64,000 bases of DNA from Pontibacter sp. FD36 (GCF_015686655.1 NZ_JADPMP010000002.1:62001-126000), one strand, 5' to 3'; shown: positions 1 through 9,708, counted from the first letter of the stretch. The notes: generated by a model from the sequence alone, not told the origin. A program made the numbers and translations.

Positions 1-845
1 TTTTTTCCGATCGGATTCTGGAAAGTGGCAGTAAGTTGATTCTCTTTTACCGCTATCCTCACCTTTATGGAGCCTGGTTTTAATCGGGACGGACTATGTT
101 TGTAGGTATTCTCCAGGAGATGAATGAATAACAGCGGTGCAACCTGGAAGGTATCTGTATTTCCCTCCACCTGAAAGTCTACAATGGGGGATGCCTTGTA
201 CCGTAGCTGCTGCAGGCTTATGTAGTCTTTTAGATAATCTATTTCTATGGAAAGAGGGACAGTAGACGCATTGGATTCATAGATCATATAGCGCATTAGG
301 GACGACAGACGCATCATGGCCTCCGGTGCTGCGGGATCCTGCGTGTAAACTAAGGTATGAATGTTATTGAGTGTGTTGAACAGGAAATGCGGATTGATCT
401 GTGACTTCAAATAAACAAGTTCGCTATTGATGACCTGTTTCTCCAGCTGCTCTTTTTTTACTGTATTGATAATAAGGTTCTGAATAATTCCGACAATAGT
501 GCTGGCAACTATAAAGATAATAACGATCGATAAAGAGTCACCATAGTAATTCAGAAAACCCATCCAAGTGTTAAACTTTCCACCTATTAAGAAAGCAAAC
601 AGTAAAAAGGGAAGGGGGCCCGTCAAAAAGATCAAGGTCAGGTGCCAGAGATAGGTTTTAAACTTCCTCTTATTCAGGCATTTTGTAAAGGTGTATAGAT
701 GGGCATAAAAAACATAGAGTCCTATCAAAAGTGCCTGCGGCCTGAAGGGCCTGTCATTCACCAAGACCTCCAAGGTAAAATTTACCAAGATGAAAGTCCA
801 GATAATGACATGAGCAAGCGCTAAAACTTTTTTGATTCTATTCAT
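1..845 (-). CDS. LytS/YehU-type sensor histidine kinase, C-terminus cut by the window edge
   Basis: The reading frame starts at an ATG at 845 and runs without a stop off the left edge, giving about 281 residues. The N-terminal half holds several hydrophobic helices. Then comes the phospho-acceptor region of the His_kinase family (LKSQINPHFLFNTLNN), where the His of NPHFLFN is the usual phosphorylation site. The visible end, with LLENTYKHS, is the start of the HATPase domain. Such kinases normally pair with a LytTR-type response regulator, which would lie outside the window. A TATCTTTG box, matching the Bacteroidota -7 consensus TAnnTTTG, lies only 4 nt upstream of the ATG, so the mRNA may be nearly leaderless (inference). 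The gene is divergent from the ABC gene at 1051. Confidence 0.88.
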   Translation of the reverse strand, partial: MNRIKKVLALAHVIIWTFILVNFTLEVLVNDRPFRPQALLIGLYVFYAHLYTFTKCLNKRKFKTYLWHLTLIFLTGPLPFLLFAFLIGGKFNTWMGFLNYYGDSLSIVIIFIVASTIVGIIQNLIINTVKKEQLEKQVINSELVYLKSQINPHFLFNTLNNIHTLVYTQDPAAPEAMMRLSSLMRYMIYESNASTVPLSIEIDYLKDYISLQQLRYKASPIVDFQVEGNTDTFQVAPLLFIHLLENTYKHSPSRLKPGSIKVRIAVKENQLTATFQNPIGK

Positions 846-1050
846 AAGACAAAGATATTTTATCCTGCCATTCATCTCTCGTCTAATCGACCAGCGCCAG
901 TTATAATCTACAAAATCAGCCTTTCCATCTGCAAGTGATTTGGCAGAAGTATAAGATCTGTTTGTCGACTTTTCCCAGCATTAGTATATCGCATTTTGCT
1001 TTCTGCGTCGGTACCTGCTCCTTTGTTCTGTCATCAAGGTACTTAGAATT

Positions 1051-1974
1051 ATGAAAGATCAAATTTCTTTAAGTATACGGAACGTGTCTAAATCCTATGC
1101 TAATGGTGTAAAGGCGCTTCAGAATATCTCACTCACGATACCACCTGGCATGTATGGCTTGCTGGGTCCAAATGGTGCTGGTAAATCTACCCTGATGCGA
1201 ACCTTGGCTACCCTGCAGGATCCTGATGAAGGGACTATTCATTTTGGTGACATCGATGTAGTGAAGCAGAAAGAGCGGGTGCAACAAACGCTGGGGTATC
1301 TTCCACAGGAATTTGGGCTACATCCTAAAGCAAGAGCAGAAGAACTACTAAACTATTTTGCCGTGCTCAAAGGGATAAAGGAAAAAAAGGCCAGGAGAGA
1401 AGTGGTAAAGGCACTACTTCGGCAAACCAATTTGTGGGATGTGCGCAATCAGAAGCTTGGAGGCTTCTCAGGAGGGATGCGACAACGCTTTGGTGTGGCT
1501 GTTGCTATGCTGGGAAACCCAAAGTTGATCATTGTAGACGAACCGACAGCGGGGCTTGACCCCGCCGAGCGGGTACGGTTTCTCAATCTGCTCAGTGAAA
1601 TGGGGGAGAACAGCGTTGTCATTCTCTCTACGCACATCGTGGAGGATGTCTCGGAACTTTGCACGCGCATGGCCGTGATCAATAAAGGACAGATATTGCT
1701 GGAAGGTGAACCCCAGCAGGCAATTGAAGACTTAAAGGGGAAAGTATGGTGGCGGGTGATAGAAAGGAGGGAACTGCCAGAGCTAGAGCAAGCGCATCAT
1801 ATCATTTCCACAAAACTGCTTGGTGGGCGGACTGTGGTACATATCTTTAGCGAAACATGCCCTGGCAGCGACTTCGAATCTATAACCCCCGATCTGGAGG
1901 ATGTCTATTTTACCGTAATCGCTCAGGACTTCCGAAAGAACCTGGTTCAAGAGACAAAGGAGGTGCTGGTATGA
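1051..1974 (+). CDS. ABC transporter ATP-binding protein
   Basis: A 307-aa ABC-2 type ATPase. Visible motifs are Walker A GPNGAGKST (residues 39-47), the signature FSGGMRQR near 139, Walker B LIIVDEP near 160, and the switch His in STHIVED. About 90 residues follow the nucleotide-binding domain, as in exporters of the CcmA/NatA class. The stop overlaps the next start (ATGA at 1971-1974), so it is translationally coupled to the permease/peptidase fusion and should energise it. The substrate is unknown. Confidence 0.93.
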   Translation: MKDQISLSIRNVSKSYANGVKALQNISLTIPPGMYGLLGPNGAGKSTLMRTLATLQDPDEGTIHFGDIDVVKQKERVQQTLGYLPQEFGLHPKARAEELLNYFAVLKGIKEKKARREVVKALLRQTNLWDVRNQKLGGFSGGMRQRFGVAVAMLGNPKLIIVDEPTAGLDPAERVRFLNLLSEMGENSVVILSTHIVEDVSELCTRMAVINKGQILLEGEPQQAIEDLKGKVWWRVIERRELPELEQAHHIISTKLLGGRTVVHIFSETCPGSDFESITPDLEDVYFTVIAQDFRKNLVQETKEVLV

Positions 1975-4900
1975 AACTTTGGGAAACTTTTCGCTACGAG
2001 GTTGCTTATCAGTTGCGCAGCATCTCGACCTGGTTCTTTTTCCTGCTTCTGCTCGTAGTTTCTTTCTTTATGGCTCGTGACATCTTTATCGAAGAGATGC
2101 TCATTGGTGGCTATACCCGAAATTCACCTTATTTTATTTCCAAGATTACCGTGATAGGCTTCATTTTGGGGGTTTGGATCCTGGCTCCACTTGCTGGCAA
2201 TGCAGCGGCCAGGGACCTTGCAACTAGGATGCATCCGCTGCTTTATGCCGCACCTGTCAGCAAGCTAGTATACCTGGGAGGCCGTTACCTCGCCGCCTTT
2301 GCCCTTGGCGCATTCGTCATGACCGCCATACCGCTTGGCCTATTGGTAGCTTCTTTTCTTCCTAGTGAGCATGTGGGACTTCCAGGACCATTTAATCCAG
2401 CCGCTTATATCAGTGCTTATGTGTTACTTCTGCTGCCAACCACTTTTGTTGCCGTAGCACTCATGTTTGCTGTGGCTGTTTTGAGCCGACGAGGTATTTC
2501 AAGCTTCCTTGTGGGAATATTTATGGTGTTTACAGCGCTTGCCACCTGGCAGTTACTGGCCGTGGAGCTGAAGAATTGGAATCTCGCGAAGCTGATGGAT
2601 CCACTGGGAATCACTTTAATTCAGGAGCTCAAGAGTTTATGGACACCATTAGAGAAGAACACGCGCATGCCAGCTACACAAACCTGGACGCTACTAAACC
2701 GCCTTTTATGGTGCGCAGTCGCGTTGGGTTTTCTTACGCTCACCTATTTCCGTTTTACTGTTCAGCCTGCCTTTAAGGCTGATAAGAAAAATCGCCCATG
2801 GCACCGCTTATTTTCCTTCTTTACGATTGCTGAGAACCAACAGCGTGCGCAAAATGCGCCTGTTGTAGTGCCGCAGGCTAAACGAACTTTTGGGTATGCA
2901 ACCCGCATACTACAGGTTCTAACTATCACCCAGGAGTCGTTTAAAGTAATAATGGATAGGGGATGGATCATTTTTGTCTGCTTCTCCATTTTTGTGGTGG
3001 TCACCAGCCCTTCCTGGTTCAATGAATATCACTTCGTACCCGAATTACCTGTTACAGGGCATCTTTCAATTCTATTGGAAAACATTCAATACAATGCCAT
3101 GTGGTTTTTGGTCCCGCTCCTCATCCTGTACTATGCGGGGGAGCTCGTGTGGCGGGAGCGGGAGACAAGGCTGAACGAAATTGTCGGAGCGGCACCCATG
3201 CCGGTGTGGATTTTATTCGCAGGCAAATTCGCTGGTCTCTCCATAGCACTGGTTGTGTTGCAGTTACTCATGATATTTTCAGGGATGGTGGTCCAGATGC
3301 GATTGGGGTACTACAACTTTGAGGTAGGCCTATACCTGAAAATTTTGTTCGGGATTCGGTTTGTTGAATATGTCTTACTGGCGCTACTCTCATTTGCGAT
3401 CCATATAATAGTCAACCAGAAGTACATAGCTCACCTGATCACACTAGTGTTTCTTATAGTTCTATATTTTGGACCTGCCATAGGTATAGAACCTGGATTG
3501 CTTGTGTATGGGTCTGACCCAGGCTGGACTTATTCAGAAATACGAGGACTAGAGCCATACCTGGGTCCCTTGCTTCTTTTTAAGCTTTATTGGGCGGCCT
3601 GGGCGCTGCTATTAGCTGTAGTTGCAACACTTCTTTGGCCACGAGGCGCAGAAAGTGGTCTGAGGCAGAGAATTCTCGAAGGGAGTCGCCGCCTGACGCG
3701 TCCAACAAAAGCAATTGCTGCTTTCGCTGGGTTACTTGTTCTAATCCTGGGGGGTGTCATCTTTTATAACACCAGTATCCTGTACCCACTGACTGCTGCT
3801 CCCAAAGGAGAGGCGTGGAAAGCAGCATACGAGAAGTTATATAGGAAGTATATGAATAGCCCACAGCCTTGGTTGACCGCAACAAATCTTCATGTAGAGA
3901 TTTATCCTGAAAGTCGGGCAGTAGAGATGCGCGGTAGTTCTCATTTTGTAAACAGGACCACCTCCATGATTGATACGATACATTTGGCGACTGCGCCAGG
4001 TATAGAAAGTCATGCGTTACACTTCAATCCAGCGGCCAGAGCAGTGTTGGTGGACAGTAAGCTTGGTCATCATATTTATGTGCTGCAACAGCCTCTTGCT
4101 CCCGGGGAGTCGTTGCAACTAGACTTCCAAGTGCGGGTTAGCCCTAAGGGCTTCCCGAACTATGGTATTGATGCTTCACTCGTGGAGAATGGCTCATACT
4201 TCGACAATGCCTGGATCCCCTCCATTGGCTATCGAAGAGAACGGGAAATTGACGATCCAATAGAACGAGCCGTGCAAGGACTCGAAGCACATCAAGGTTT
4301 CTGGCTAAATGATGATGAAGCACGCAAGGGCATACCCGGACAGGAACGTATTCATTTTGAAGCTGTGGTGGGCACAGAAAAAGGGCAGATTGCAGTGACC
4401 CAGGGAAAACTGCAGGGGAGCTGGGTGGAAAACGGGCGTAGTTATTTTCACTATGCCGCTGAGACACCCATCACGAATAGGTATGCTTTTTTCTCGGCCG
4501 AATATGAAGTGCTCAAAGGGCAATGGAAACACCCGGATTCTTCCCAGACGGTCAATATAGAAATTCTCTATCACCCTGGCCACTCGCAAAACACTGAACG
4601 GATGATGCGTGGCGTACAGGCATCCTTAAGCTATCTTAGTCAACATTTGGGTCCTTATCCGCACAGTGAAATTCGTTTCATAGAAAATTCGGGTTACAAC
4701 AAAGGGATGTATGCGCATCCAACTAATGTTTGGTACAGGACAGGCATCGCGCTGCTTAACCCTGAGGAGGATCCACGGGAGATTGACCTGATCTTTTCCA
4801 TTGTCGCACATGAAGTAGCGCACCAATGGTGGGCACATCAACTGTTCCCAGCCTTTGTTAAAGGGAAGGGATTGCTGACTGAATCGCTCGCCTGGTTTTA

Positions 4901-5591
4901 CGCTCTGGAGATCATAGAGGAGGTCGAGGGGAAGGAAAAGTTCCTCGGGTTTTTGCGCATGATTCAGCAAGAATACTTTAGCCCACAATCAAGAGCTGTT
5001 CAACCCTTGTTGCTGGCAAGCGATCATGATCTGATCTACCAAAAGGCACCCTTAGCGCTATATGCCCTGCGTGAATATGTTGGGAAGGAGCAAATAGGTA
5101 TGGCGCTGCGAAAACTATTCAGGGAAAATGCTTCTGGGGCTCCTCCACTTCCTACCCCCCAGGATCTTTACAGCGAGCTTCAACATGTTACCCCGGATTC
5201 CATGCAATATCTTTTACACGATCTATTCGCAGCCAACACATTCTGGGATCTGAAAACAGAAAAATCTACAGCCAGAAAAAACAGAGCAGGCAACTGGGAG
5301 GTGAGCCTGGATTTGCAGGCAAGAAAATACACCGTGGATACATTGGGTGTAGAAGCAAATGTGCCAATGGGTGACTGGATTCAAATAGGCGTTTATAAAC
5401 CTGCTGACGGGCAGAAGGAAGAACGAGAAATGCTCTACTTAAAATGGCACCGCATTCGCTCGGGGAAGCAGACTATTGTGGTGGAGTTGCCCCACAAGCC
5501 CGCTTATGCCGGTATTGATCCAAATCATCTGCTAATGGACCAGAAAAGGATGGATAATAGCAAGGAGGTGAGCCTTCAGAAGCAAGAATAA
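1971..5591 (+). CDS. ABC-2 permease fused to an M1-family aminopeptidase domain
   Basis: I place the start at the ATG at 1971, which overlaps the upstream stop; an open extension begins 38 codons earlier but runs through the ATPase gene. That gives 1206 aa. The first roughly 630 residues contain two blocks of membrane helices in the manner of ABC-2 permeases. The C-terminal part is an M1 metallopeptidase domain with the zinc motif HEVAH (H947, E948, H951) and a downstream TESLAW containing E971, the probable third zinc ligand. The 19-residue spacing fits my recollection of this permease-fused M1 subfamily. Known fusions of this type are membrane proteins working with the adjacent ATPase. What is cleaved or exported is not known. 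Confidence 0.9.
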   Translation: MKLWETFRYEVAYQLRSISTWFFFLLLLVVSFFMARDIFIEEMLIGGYTRNSPYFISKITVIGFILGVWILAPLAGNAAARDLATRMHPLLYAAPVSKLVYLGGRYLAAFALGAFVMTAIPLGLLVASFLPSEHVGLPGPFNPAAYISAYVLLLLPTTFVAVALMFAVAVLSRRGISSFLVGIFMVFTALATWQLLAVELKNWNLAKLMDPLGITLIQELKSLWTPLEKNTRMPATQTWTLLNRLLWCAVALGFLTLTYFRFTVQPAFKADKKNRPWHRLFSFFTIAENQQRAQNAPVVVPQAKRTFGYATRILQVLTITQESFKVIMDRGWIIFVCFSIFVVVTSPSWFNEYHFVPELPVTGHLSILLENIQYNAMWFLVPLLILYYAGELVWRERETRLNEIVGAAPMPVWILFAGKFAGLSIALVVLQLLMIFSGMVVQMRLGYYNFEVGLYLKILFGIRFVEYVLLALLSFAIHIIVNQKYIAHLITLVFLIVLYFGPAIGIEPGLLVYGSDPGWTYSEIRGLEPYLGPLLLFKLYWAAWALLLAVVATLLWPRGAESGLRQRILEGSRRLTRPTKAIAAFAGLLVLILGGVIFYNTSILYPLTAAPKGEAWKAAYEKLYRKYMNSPQPWLTATNLHVEIYPESRAVEMRGSSHFVNRTTSMIDTIHLATAPGIESHALHFNPAARAVLVDSKLGHHIYVLQQPLAPGESLQLDFQVRVSPKGFPNYGIDASLVENGSYFDNAWIPSIGYRREREIDDPIERAVQGLEAHQGFWLNDDEARKGIPGQERIHFEAVVGTEKGQIAVTQGKLQGSWVENGRSYFHYAAETPITNRYAFFSAEYEVLKGQWKHPDSSQTVNIEILYHPGHSQNTERMMRGVQASLSYLSQHLGPYPHSEIRFIENSGYNKGMYAHPTNVWYRTGIALLNPEEDPREIDLIFSIVAHEVAHQWWAHQLFPAFVKGKGLLTESLAWFYALEIIEEVEGKEKFLGFLRMIQQEYFSPQSRAVQPLLLASDHDLIYQKAPLALYALREYVGKEQIGMALRKLFRENASGAPPLPTPQDLYSELQHVTPDSMQYLLHDLFAANTFWDLKTEKSTARKNRAGNWEVSLDLQARKYTVDTLGVEANVPMGDWIQIGVYKPADGQKEEREMLYLKWHRIRSGKQTIVVELPHKPAYAGIDPNHLLMDQKRMDNSKEVSLQKQE

Positions 5592-5664
5592 TGAAAAAAA
5601 GGATGGAATGTATTGAAGCAGCTTTTAGTAGCTGCTGCCAATTGAAACAGAAATACTTAAGACT

Positions 5665-6222
5665 ATGAAATACATAAATCTTTTATCGATTTGCTCGCTG
5701 CTAATCATCTTTACCAATTGCTCTTCCAACAGTGAATCTGAAGTTGATCATGACACAGTCAGATTATCAGTTGGTGACACTGTGCGCGATTACAAATTGG
5801 AGAAAGTGATCAAATTTTCAGAGCTCCAGGAATATATGGTGACACGAACTGACACGAAAGTAAAGGTTATCAATTTCTGGGCTACCTGGTGTCAGCCTTG
5901 TGTGAAGGAGTTGCCTTTCATAGATTCTCTGCGCTTTGCATATGACCCAGATAAAATTGAGGTACTGCTAGTGAACCTTGATTTTCCAGATGAACGAACC
6001 AAGGTTAACGCGTTCCTTCAGCGCAAAAAAATAGGCGCTCCCGTTTGGTTATTGGACGAATCTGACCCCAATCTTTTTATTGATCAGGTGGATCCTTCTT
6101 GGTCTGGAGCCATCCCTGCAACCCTCCTTATCCAAAATGCAACTGCTCAAAGGGTATTACTTGAAGGAGAACTCACAAAAGCTGAGCTTGAAGAACATAT
6201 TAATAAACTCTTAAAAGATTAA
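5665..6222 (+). CDS. TlpA/ResA-like thioredoxin-fold lipoprotein
   Basis: A 185-aa protein with a short hydrophobic N-terminus ending in FTNC (C19), a plausible although not textbook lipobox. The thioredoxin active site is WCQPC (C76, C79) within NFWATWCQPCVKE, typical of TlpA-like disulfide reductases that act outside the cytoplasmic membrane. It ends 4 nt before the next thioredoxin-fold gene starts, so the two are very likely cotranscribed. Target proteins cannot be deduced from the sequence. Confidence 0.88.
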   Translation: MKYINLLSICSLLIIFTNCSSNSESEVDHDTVRLSVGDTVRDYKLEKVIKFSELQEYMVTRTDTKVKVINFWATWCQPCVKELPFIDSLRFAYDPDKIEVLLVNLDFPDERTKVNAFLQRKKIGAPVWLLDESDPNLFIDQVDPSWSGAIPATLLIQNATAQRVLLEGELTKAELEEHINKLLKD

Positions 6223-6226
6223 TTCT

Positions 6227-6853
6227 ATGAAAAATGTAAACCTAATGGCGATCTTATTGCTGCTCATCTTTTTTGCCTGTTCATCTTCTGAAGCAGATAA
6301 TGAATATGGAGGCGTTACCGGCGGATATGCAGTTGGTGACACTGCACGTGACTTCCGGTTAAAAAATGTGAATGGACAAATGGTATCATTGGCCGATTAC
6401 CAGGAAGCTAAAGGATACATCGTTATTTTCACCTGCAATACATGCCCTTTTTCAAAAATGTACGAGGATCGGATTAAAGCACTGCATACCAAATTCGCAG
6501 CTAAAGGCTATCCTGTGATTGCTATTAATCCCAATGACGCTCGGAAAAAGTGGGGCGATTCATTTGACAATATGATTGAACGTGCCCAAGAAAAGGGGTT
6601 TAAATTCCCTTACGTACAAGATAAGACACAGGAAATTGCCAGGGCATATGGCGCTACAAATACGCCTCATGTTTATGTGTTAAATAAGGATCGCGAGGTC
6701 GTATATATTGGCTCTATTGATAATAACGCCAGGGATGCGGCAAGTGCGGATAAGCTTTATGTAGAGGATGCCATTGAGGTACTCGAGAACAACAAATCAC
6801 CGGAGATCACTAAAACTAAAGCGATCGGCTGCACAATTAAATGGGCATCCTAA
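6227..6853 (+). CDS. Thioredoxin/peroxiredoxin-like lipoprotein with CNTC motif
   Basis: A 208-aa protein with a lipoprotein signal (IFFAC, C18) and a redox motif TCNTCPFSKMYEDR (C70, C73). This CxxC context marks a family of AhpC/TSA-type thioredoxin-like proteins common in Bacteroidota. Later segments such as TNTPHVYVLNKDREVVYIGSID are conserved in the thioredoxin fold. It follows the TlpA-like gene by 4 nt. It is the last chromosomal gene before the integrated element and would converge with mnmE if the element were removed. Confidence 0.87.
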   Translation: MKNVNLMAILLLLIFFACSSSEADNEYGGVTGGYAVGDTARDFRLKNVNGQMVSLADYQEAKGYIVIFTCNTCPFSKMYEDRIKALHTKFAAKGYPVIAINPNDARKKWGDSFDNMIERAQEKGFKFPYVQDKTQEIARAYGATNTPHVYVLNKDREVVYIGSIDNNARDAASADKLYVEDAIEVLENNKSPEITKTKAIGCTIKWAS

Positions 6854-6939
6854 AACTCTAATTTTTTTGTAAAAAACATTTTAAAAGATGGCCTATACTA
6901 TCTCAGAACAGGTAAATAAGATAATTTAGTAAAGAAGTG

Positions 6940-6976
6940 AAAAGGCATCTACCAGATAGTATGGTAGATGCCTTTT
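6940..6976. terminator. Strong bidirectional terminator hairpin
   Basis: A perfect 15-bp stem (6940-6954 with 6962-6976) closes a 7-nt loop and is flanked by A-rich and T-rich tracts on both sides. It terminates the thioredoxin-fold pair. In a locus without the element it would sit between two convergent genes and also serve mnmE (inference). Confidence 0.85.
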
Positions 6977-7069
6977 TATAAAGTTAAGCCATGCATTAAG
7001 TTTACTTATCTCAAAATATGGTTTCCTTATTTTGAAACTTTATACAGTCAACTCACAGACATATTTTAC

Positions 7070-7083
7070 TTGCCGATGCAGAA
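7070..7083. other. Left attachment-site repeat (att core)
   Basis: TTGCCGATGCAGAA, identical to the copy at the mnmE 3' end (32822-32835). The bases on either side differ between the two copies, so the identical core is exactly 14 bp. It is interpreted as the left att site of the element. Confidence 0.85.
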
Positions 7084-7339
7084 AGTAATATACCATTGAT
7101 TGTCAGATATTTATATTGTTTCGTAACAGGAATAATAACAAATTTATCTTTTGTGTTCAGCCTAAATTTATCTAAATTCTGTTGTTTGTCAAAGTTTATA
7201 AGCTGACGATTCACTATTTAAAAAATTAGTATTTTTCAAAGTTTATTACTTTCCATCCAGAAAAGTAACAGTTCATCACCATCATTTTAAACCAGTAGGG
7301 GCTGTATATAAGCAAGTCTGAGTGCTTTATAAATGGAAA

Positions 7340-7368
7340 AACAGATAGCCATTTTATAGCTATCTGTT
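7340..7368 (-). terminator. Rho-independent terminator of the polymerase-like gene
   Basis: AACAGATAGC (7340-7349) pairs perfectly with GCTATCTGTT (7359-7368). Read on the minus strand it is followed by TTTTTCC, and it lies about 45 bp after the stop of the gene ending at 7411. Confidence 0.8.
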
Positions 7369-7410
7369 CTAACTTCATTTAAGCACATTACCTGAGATTT
7401 AAAACTGTAT

Positions 7411-8913
7411 TTACTTGACCTCTACTTTAGGAGATGGTAAACATAATTTAGCAAAGGTATCTTCTATCAAATACGTAAACAAAGACGTATCGCAGGGCTT
7501 TACATAAAAAGCATCATGAACCGTTATAAACGGTGCTGCACCTTGCTGAATGGCTTCTAACGCTACCATATCCAGGTAAATCCTGCTTTCCAGAGTTTGC
7601 AAAATTTTTGGCAGTGTATATCTTCCATGTGTATTTATAGTTTCGCATAACTCCACTACATTTGGGTAGAACCACATTAGCTTCTCCTTGCTCTTCACGC
7701 ATTGCTCTTCCGCACTGAAAAGTGCTTTGAAACAAAGGTCTTTGACGAACTTCTTTTTCTTACTGTACTGGCACATCATTACCTGGTAAATTGAGTTATC
7801 CGCAGAAGCATCCAAGAATGTTCTTACGTCTTCATACCTGTCATAGAAGTCCTGTATTAGACTCAAAGTTTTTTCTAAGGATAGATTATCCTTGCCTGGA
7901 TTAGCTGCTGTCAGACCTTTCAAAATAGGCTTAACCTCGTTGCTGTGACTACGCAACAGACTGAACAGAAAGAACTGGCTGTTCTTGATGTCTATTTCTA
8001 TCGCTGGCTCCCCATCTATGCGTATGAAGTTCCTGACACACCTTCTTCTGTAGGTAAAAGGGGAGTGGAACCTGCCAGAGTAATCGTCACACGGATTGAT
8101 GGTGAAAATTCCCTGTTTCATCTGCTCCACCGTTACAACCATTCTGTTCGCTTCCTCTAATCCATTTTTTTTCTTAGTCTTAAATTTTTTAGGATTAGAC
8201 AAAGCCCAAGTAGTGAATGCATCTGATGCCAATTGTTCAGTGATTTTATAAACATTTTCTACCAGTTCTGTTCTTACCTGTTGTTGAAGTAACGTCAGCT
8301 TATAGTTCTGCTTATAGCTAAACACCTTAACAAGCATTTTAGATGTCGTATAGGGAACCTTGTAGAACATCCTGGCATCTCCATCTTTTTTTAGCCTGTA
8401 ATCTGCAATCTTGTACATGCATGGCATCTGACCATGGATGAAGGACTTAGTGTCTAACGCTGTCCTAAACGTCCTTATGTATACCCTATCCTCTAAGAAT
8501 TGAAGGTAGTCAGGGTATTTGTGATGGTCAACCCACTTTCGGAAATCATCAGAGTGAATTCCCACATAGCCTTCACCAAAGTAGTAATTCTGCTTCTTCA
8601 ACTCTGCTAATTTGCACCGTTTTACAATAATTAGGGTAAAGACTGCTACCGCTTTGTCTATATCAAAGGGGTGAGTATAGTTCCAGTATTGAGCAGCATC
8701 TGCCACTAAGTCATTTATATCTACTTGGATGGGTAGCCAGCCGAAACTTCTGTAGGAGTTTGGGTTTGTTTGTTTAATGATATTCAGTTTCCTATCGTAA
8801 GTACTTCCTTTTGCTTTTCCTTTGGCTGTTTCTCGAAGTCTTTTTACCCATTTTCCTGTTTTGCTATTCCATGACTTACCAGTTATTAAATCTTTTTGTG
8901 TATGTGTAATCAT
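7411..8913 (-). CDS. Family A DNA polymerase-like protein of the element
   Basis: A 500-aa protein whose C-terminal half follows the motif order of family A polymerases. SGRFHSPFT (279-287) matches the position of TGRLSS in Pol I. VRNFIR then precedes EIDIKNSQFF (306-315), resembling motif A DYSQIELR with catalytic D308. KKKKFVKDLCFKALFS (385-400) resembles the O helix/motif B (K387, K391), and TVHDAFYV (464-471) resembles motif C VHDE with D467. No 3'-5' exonuclease motifs are evident in the N-terminal 250 residues, which I do not recognise. T7-type RNA polymerases share the same palm fold, so template and product types are not fixed by the motifs. It is the left-most gene of the element. 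Function is inferred from motifs only. Confidence 0.65.
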   Translation of the reverse strand: MITHTQKDLITGKSWNSKTGKWVKRLRETAKGKAKGSTYDRKLNIIKQTNPNSYRSFGWLPIQVDINDLVADAAQYWNYTHPFDIDKAVAVFTLIIVKRCKLAELKKQNYYFGEGYVGIHSDDFRKWVDHHKYPDYLQFLEDRVYIRTFRTALDTKSFIHGQMPCMYKIADYRLKKDGDARMFYKVPYTTSKMLVKVFSYKQNYKLTLLQQQVRTELVENVYKITEQLASDAFTTWALSNPKKFKTKKKNGLEEANRMVVTVEQMKQGIFTINPCDDYSGRFHSPFTYRRRCVRNFIRIDGEPAIEIDIKNSQFFLFSLLRSHSNEVKPILKGLTAANPGKDNLSLEKTLSLIQDFYDRYEDVRTFLDASADNSIYQVMMCQYSKKKKFVKDLCFKALFSAEEQCVKSKEKLMWFYPNVVELCETINTHGRYTLPKILQTLESRIYLDMVALEAIQQGAAPFITVHDAFYVKPCDTSLFTYLIEDTFAKLCLPSPKVEVK

Positions 8914-9152
8914 CTTGTTTTAGTTTAATTTTTAATCTATCAGATGTTTATTATACACTGCAAAATGAATAAGTTTAAGAATTGGACAAAAAAATGTGAG
9001 AGTATATTGATAGTATAATGTATGTATATGATATGTAATTGATTAAGGTTTTTTTGTTGTTTATATAAATTATAAATAATTAAAAAATATAAAAAATATT
9101 TAAACTAATTCATTTTTGAATCTATAATGATTGAAACTAAAGAATAATTAAA

Positions 9153-9584
9153 ATGAAAAATTTATTAAAATATCATTATAAGATAAGAAAGAATAGAAAC
9201 GATAAGCACAAGAGCATAACCTTGTATTACAACTACACGATTGATAAAACTTGTAACAATGGAATAGGAAGTTATACCAATCATGAACCTATCGCTATCA
9301 CAGGTGACAGATTAGCACTTGTTACTTTTGAAGATGAAATGTTTACTTATGATTTGGTGTACACCTACGCTATCTATGATATCAATGAAAATGGAGAGTA
9401 TATACTTAATGAGAAGGAAGAACTCAGAATCGAACATGAACTTGCAACTGGTAAACGTGTTGGTATTTTGATTAGACCAACAGTAACTACGGCTGTGATT
9501 AAAAGGGAGGTGGCAGAAATGCTGAAGGATACATATCGGGGGGTATATCCATGGGATTATTCCTATTACCATACTTCAAAGTAA
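9153..9584 (+). CDS. Hypothetical element protein
   Basis: A 143-aa protein with no family I recognise. It is basic at the N-terminus (KYHYKIRKNRNDKHK), rich in Tyr and Asn, and ends with an aromatic tail (YPWDYSYYHTSK). No signal peptide or membrane segment is seen. The start is an ATG preceded by a very AT-rich leader of about 240 bp, as is common for Bacteroidota genes without Shine-Dalgarno sites. A good terminator follows at 9616, supporting transcription in this direction. It is divergent from the polymerase-like gene. Confidence 0.65.
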   Translation: MKNLLKYHYKIRKNRNDKHKSITLYYNYTIDKTCNNGIGSYTNHEPIAITGDRLALVTFEDEMFTYDLVYTYAIYDINENGEYILNEKEELRIEHELATGKRVGILIRPTVTTAVIKREVAEMLKDTYRGVYPWDYSYYHTSK

Positions 9585-9615
9585 TAGCAAGTTCAAAAGG
9601 GTGTATCAGTACAAC

Positions 9616-9645
9616 AAAAGGCGTATCACATTAGATGCGCCTTTT
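9616..9645 (+). terminator. Rho-independent terminator
   Basis: AAAAGGCG (9616-9623) pairs with CGCCTTTT (9638-9645), extended inward by T-G, A-T and T-A pairs, and is followed by TTATTTTG. It lies about 30 bp after the hypothetical gene ending at 9584. Confidence 0.8.
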
Positions 9646-9708
9646 TTATTTTGTTTAACAACATGCTCATCATTTACTGCTCTTTTGAATTCCTAATGAG
9701 TAATACCA

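Larger units (their letters stand above)
6854..7410. other. Intergenic region spanning the chromosome-element junction
   Basis: This holds no gene I can support. It contains the terminator hairpin at 6940-6976, the left copy of the 14-bp attachment repeat at 7070-7083, then about 320 bp of AT-rich element end. The rightmost part carries the terminator of the polymerase-like gene (7340-7368). Confidence 0.7.
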
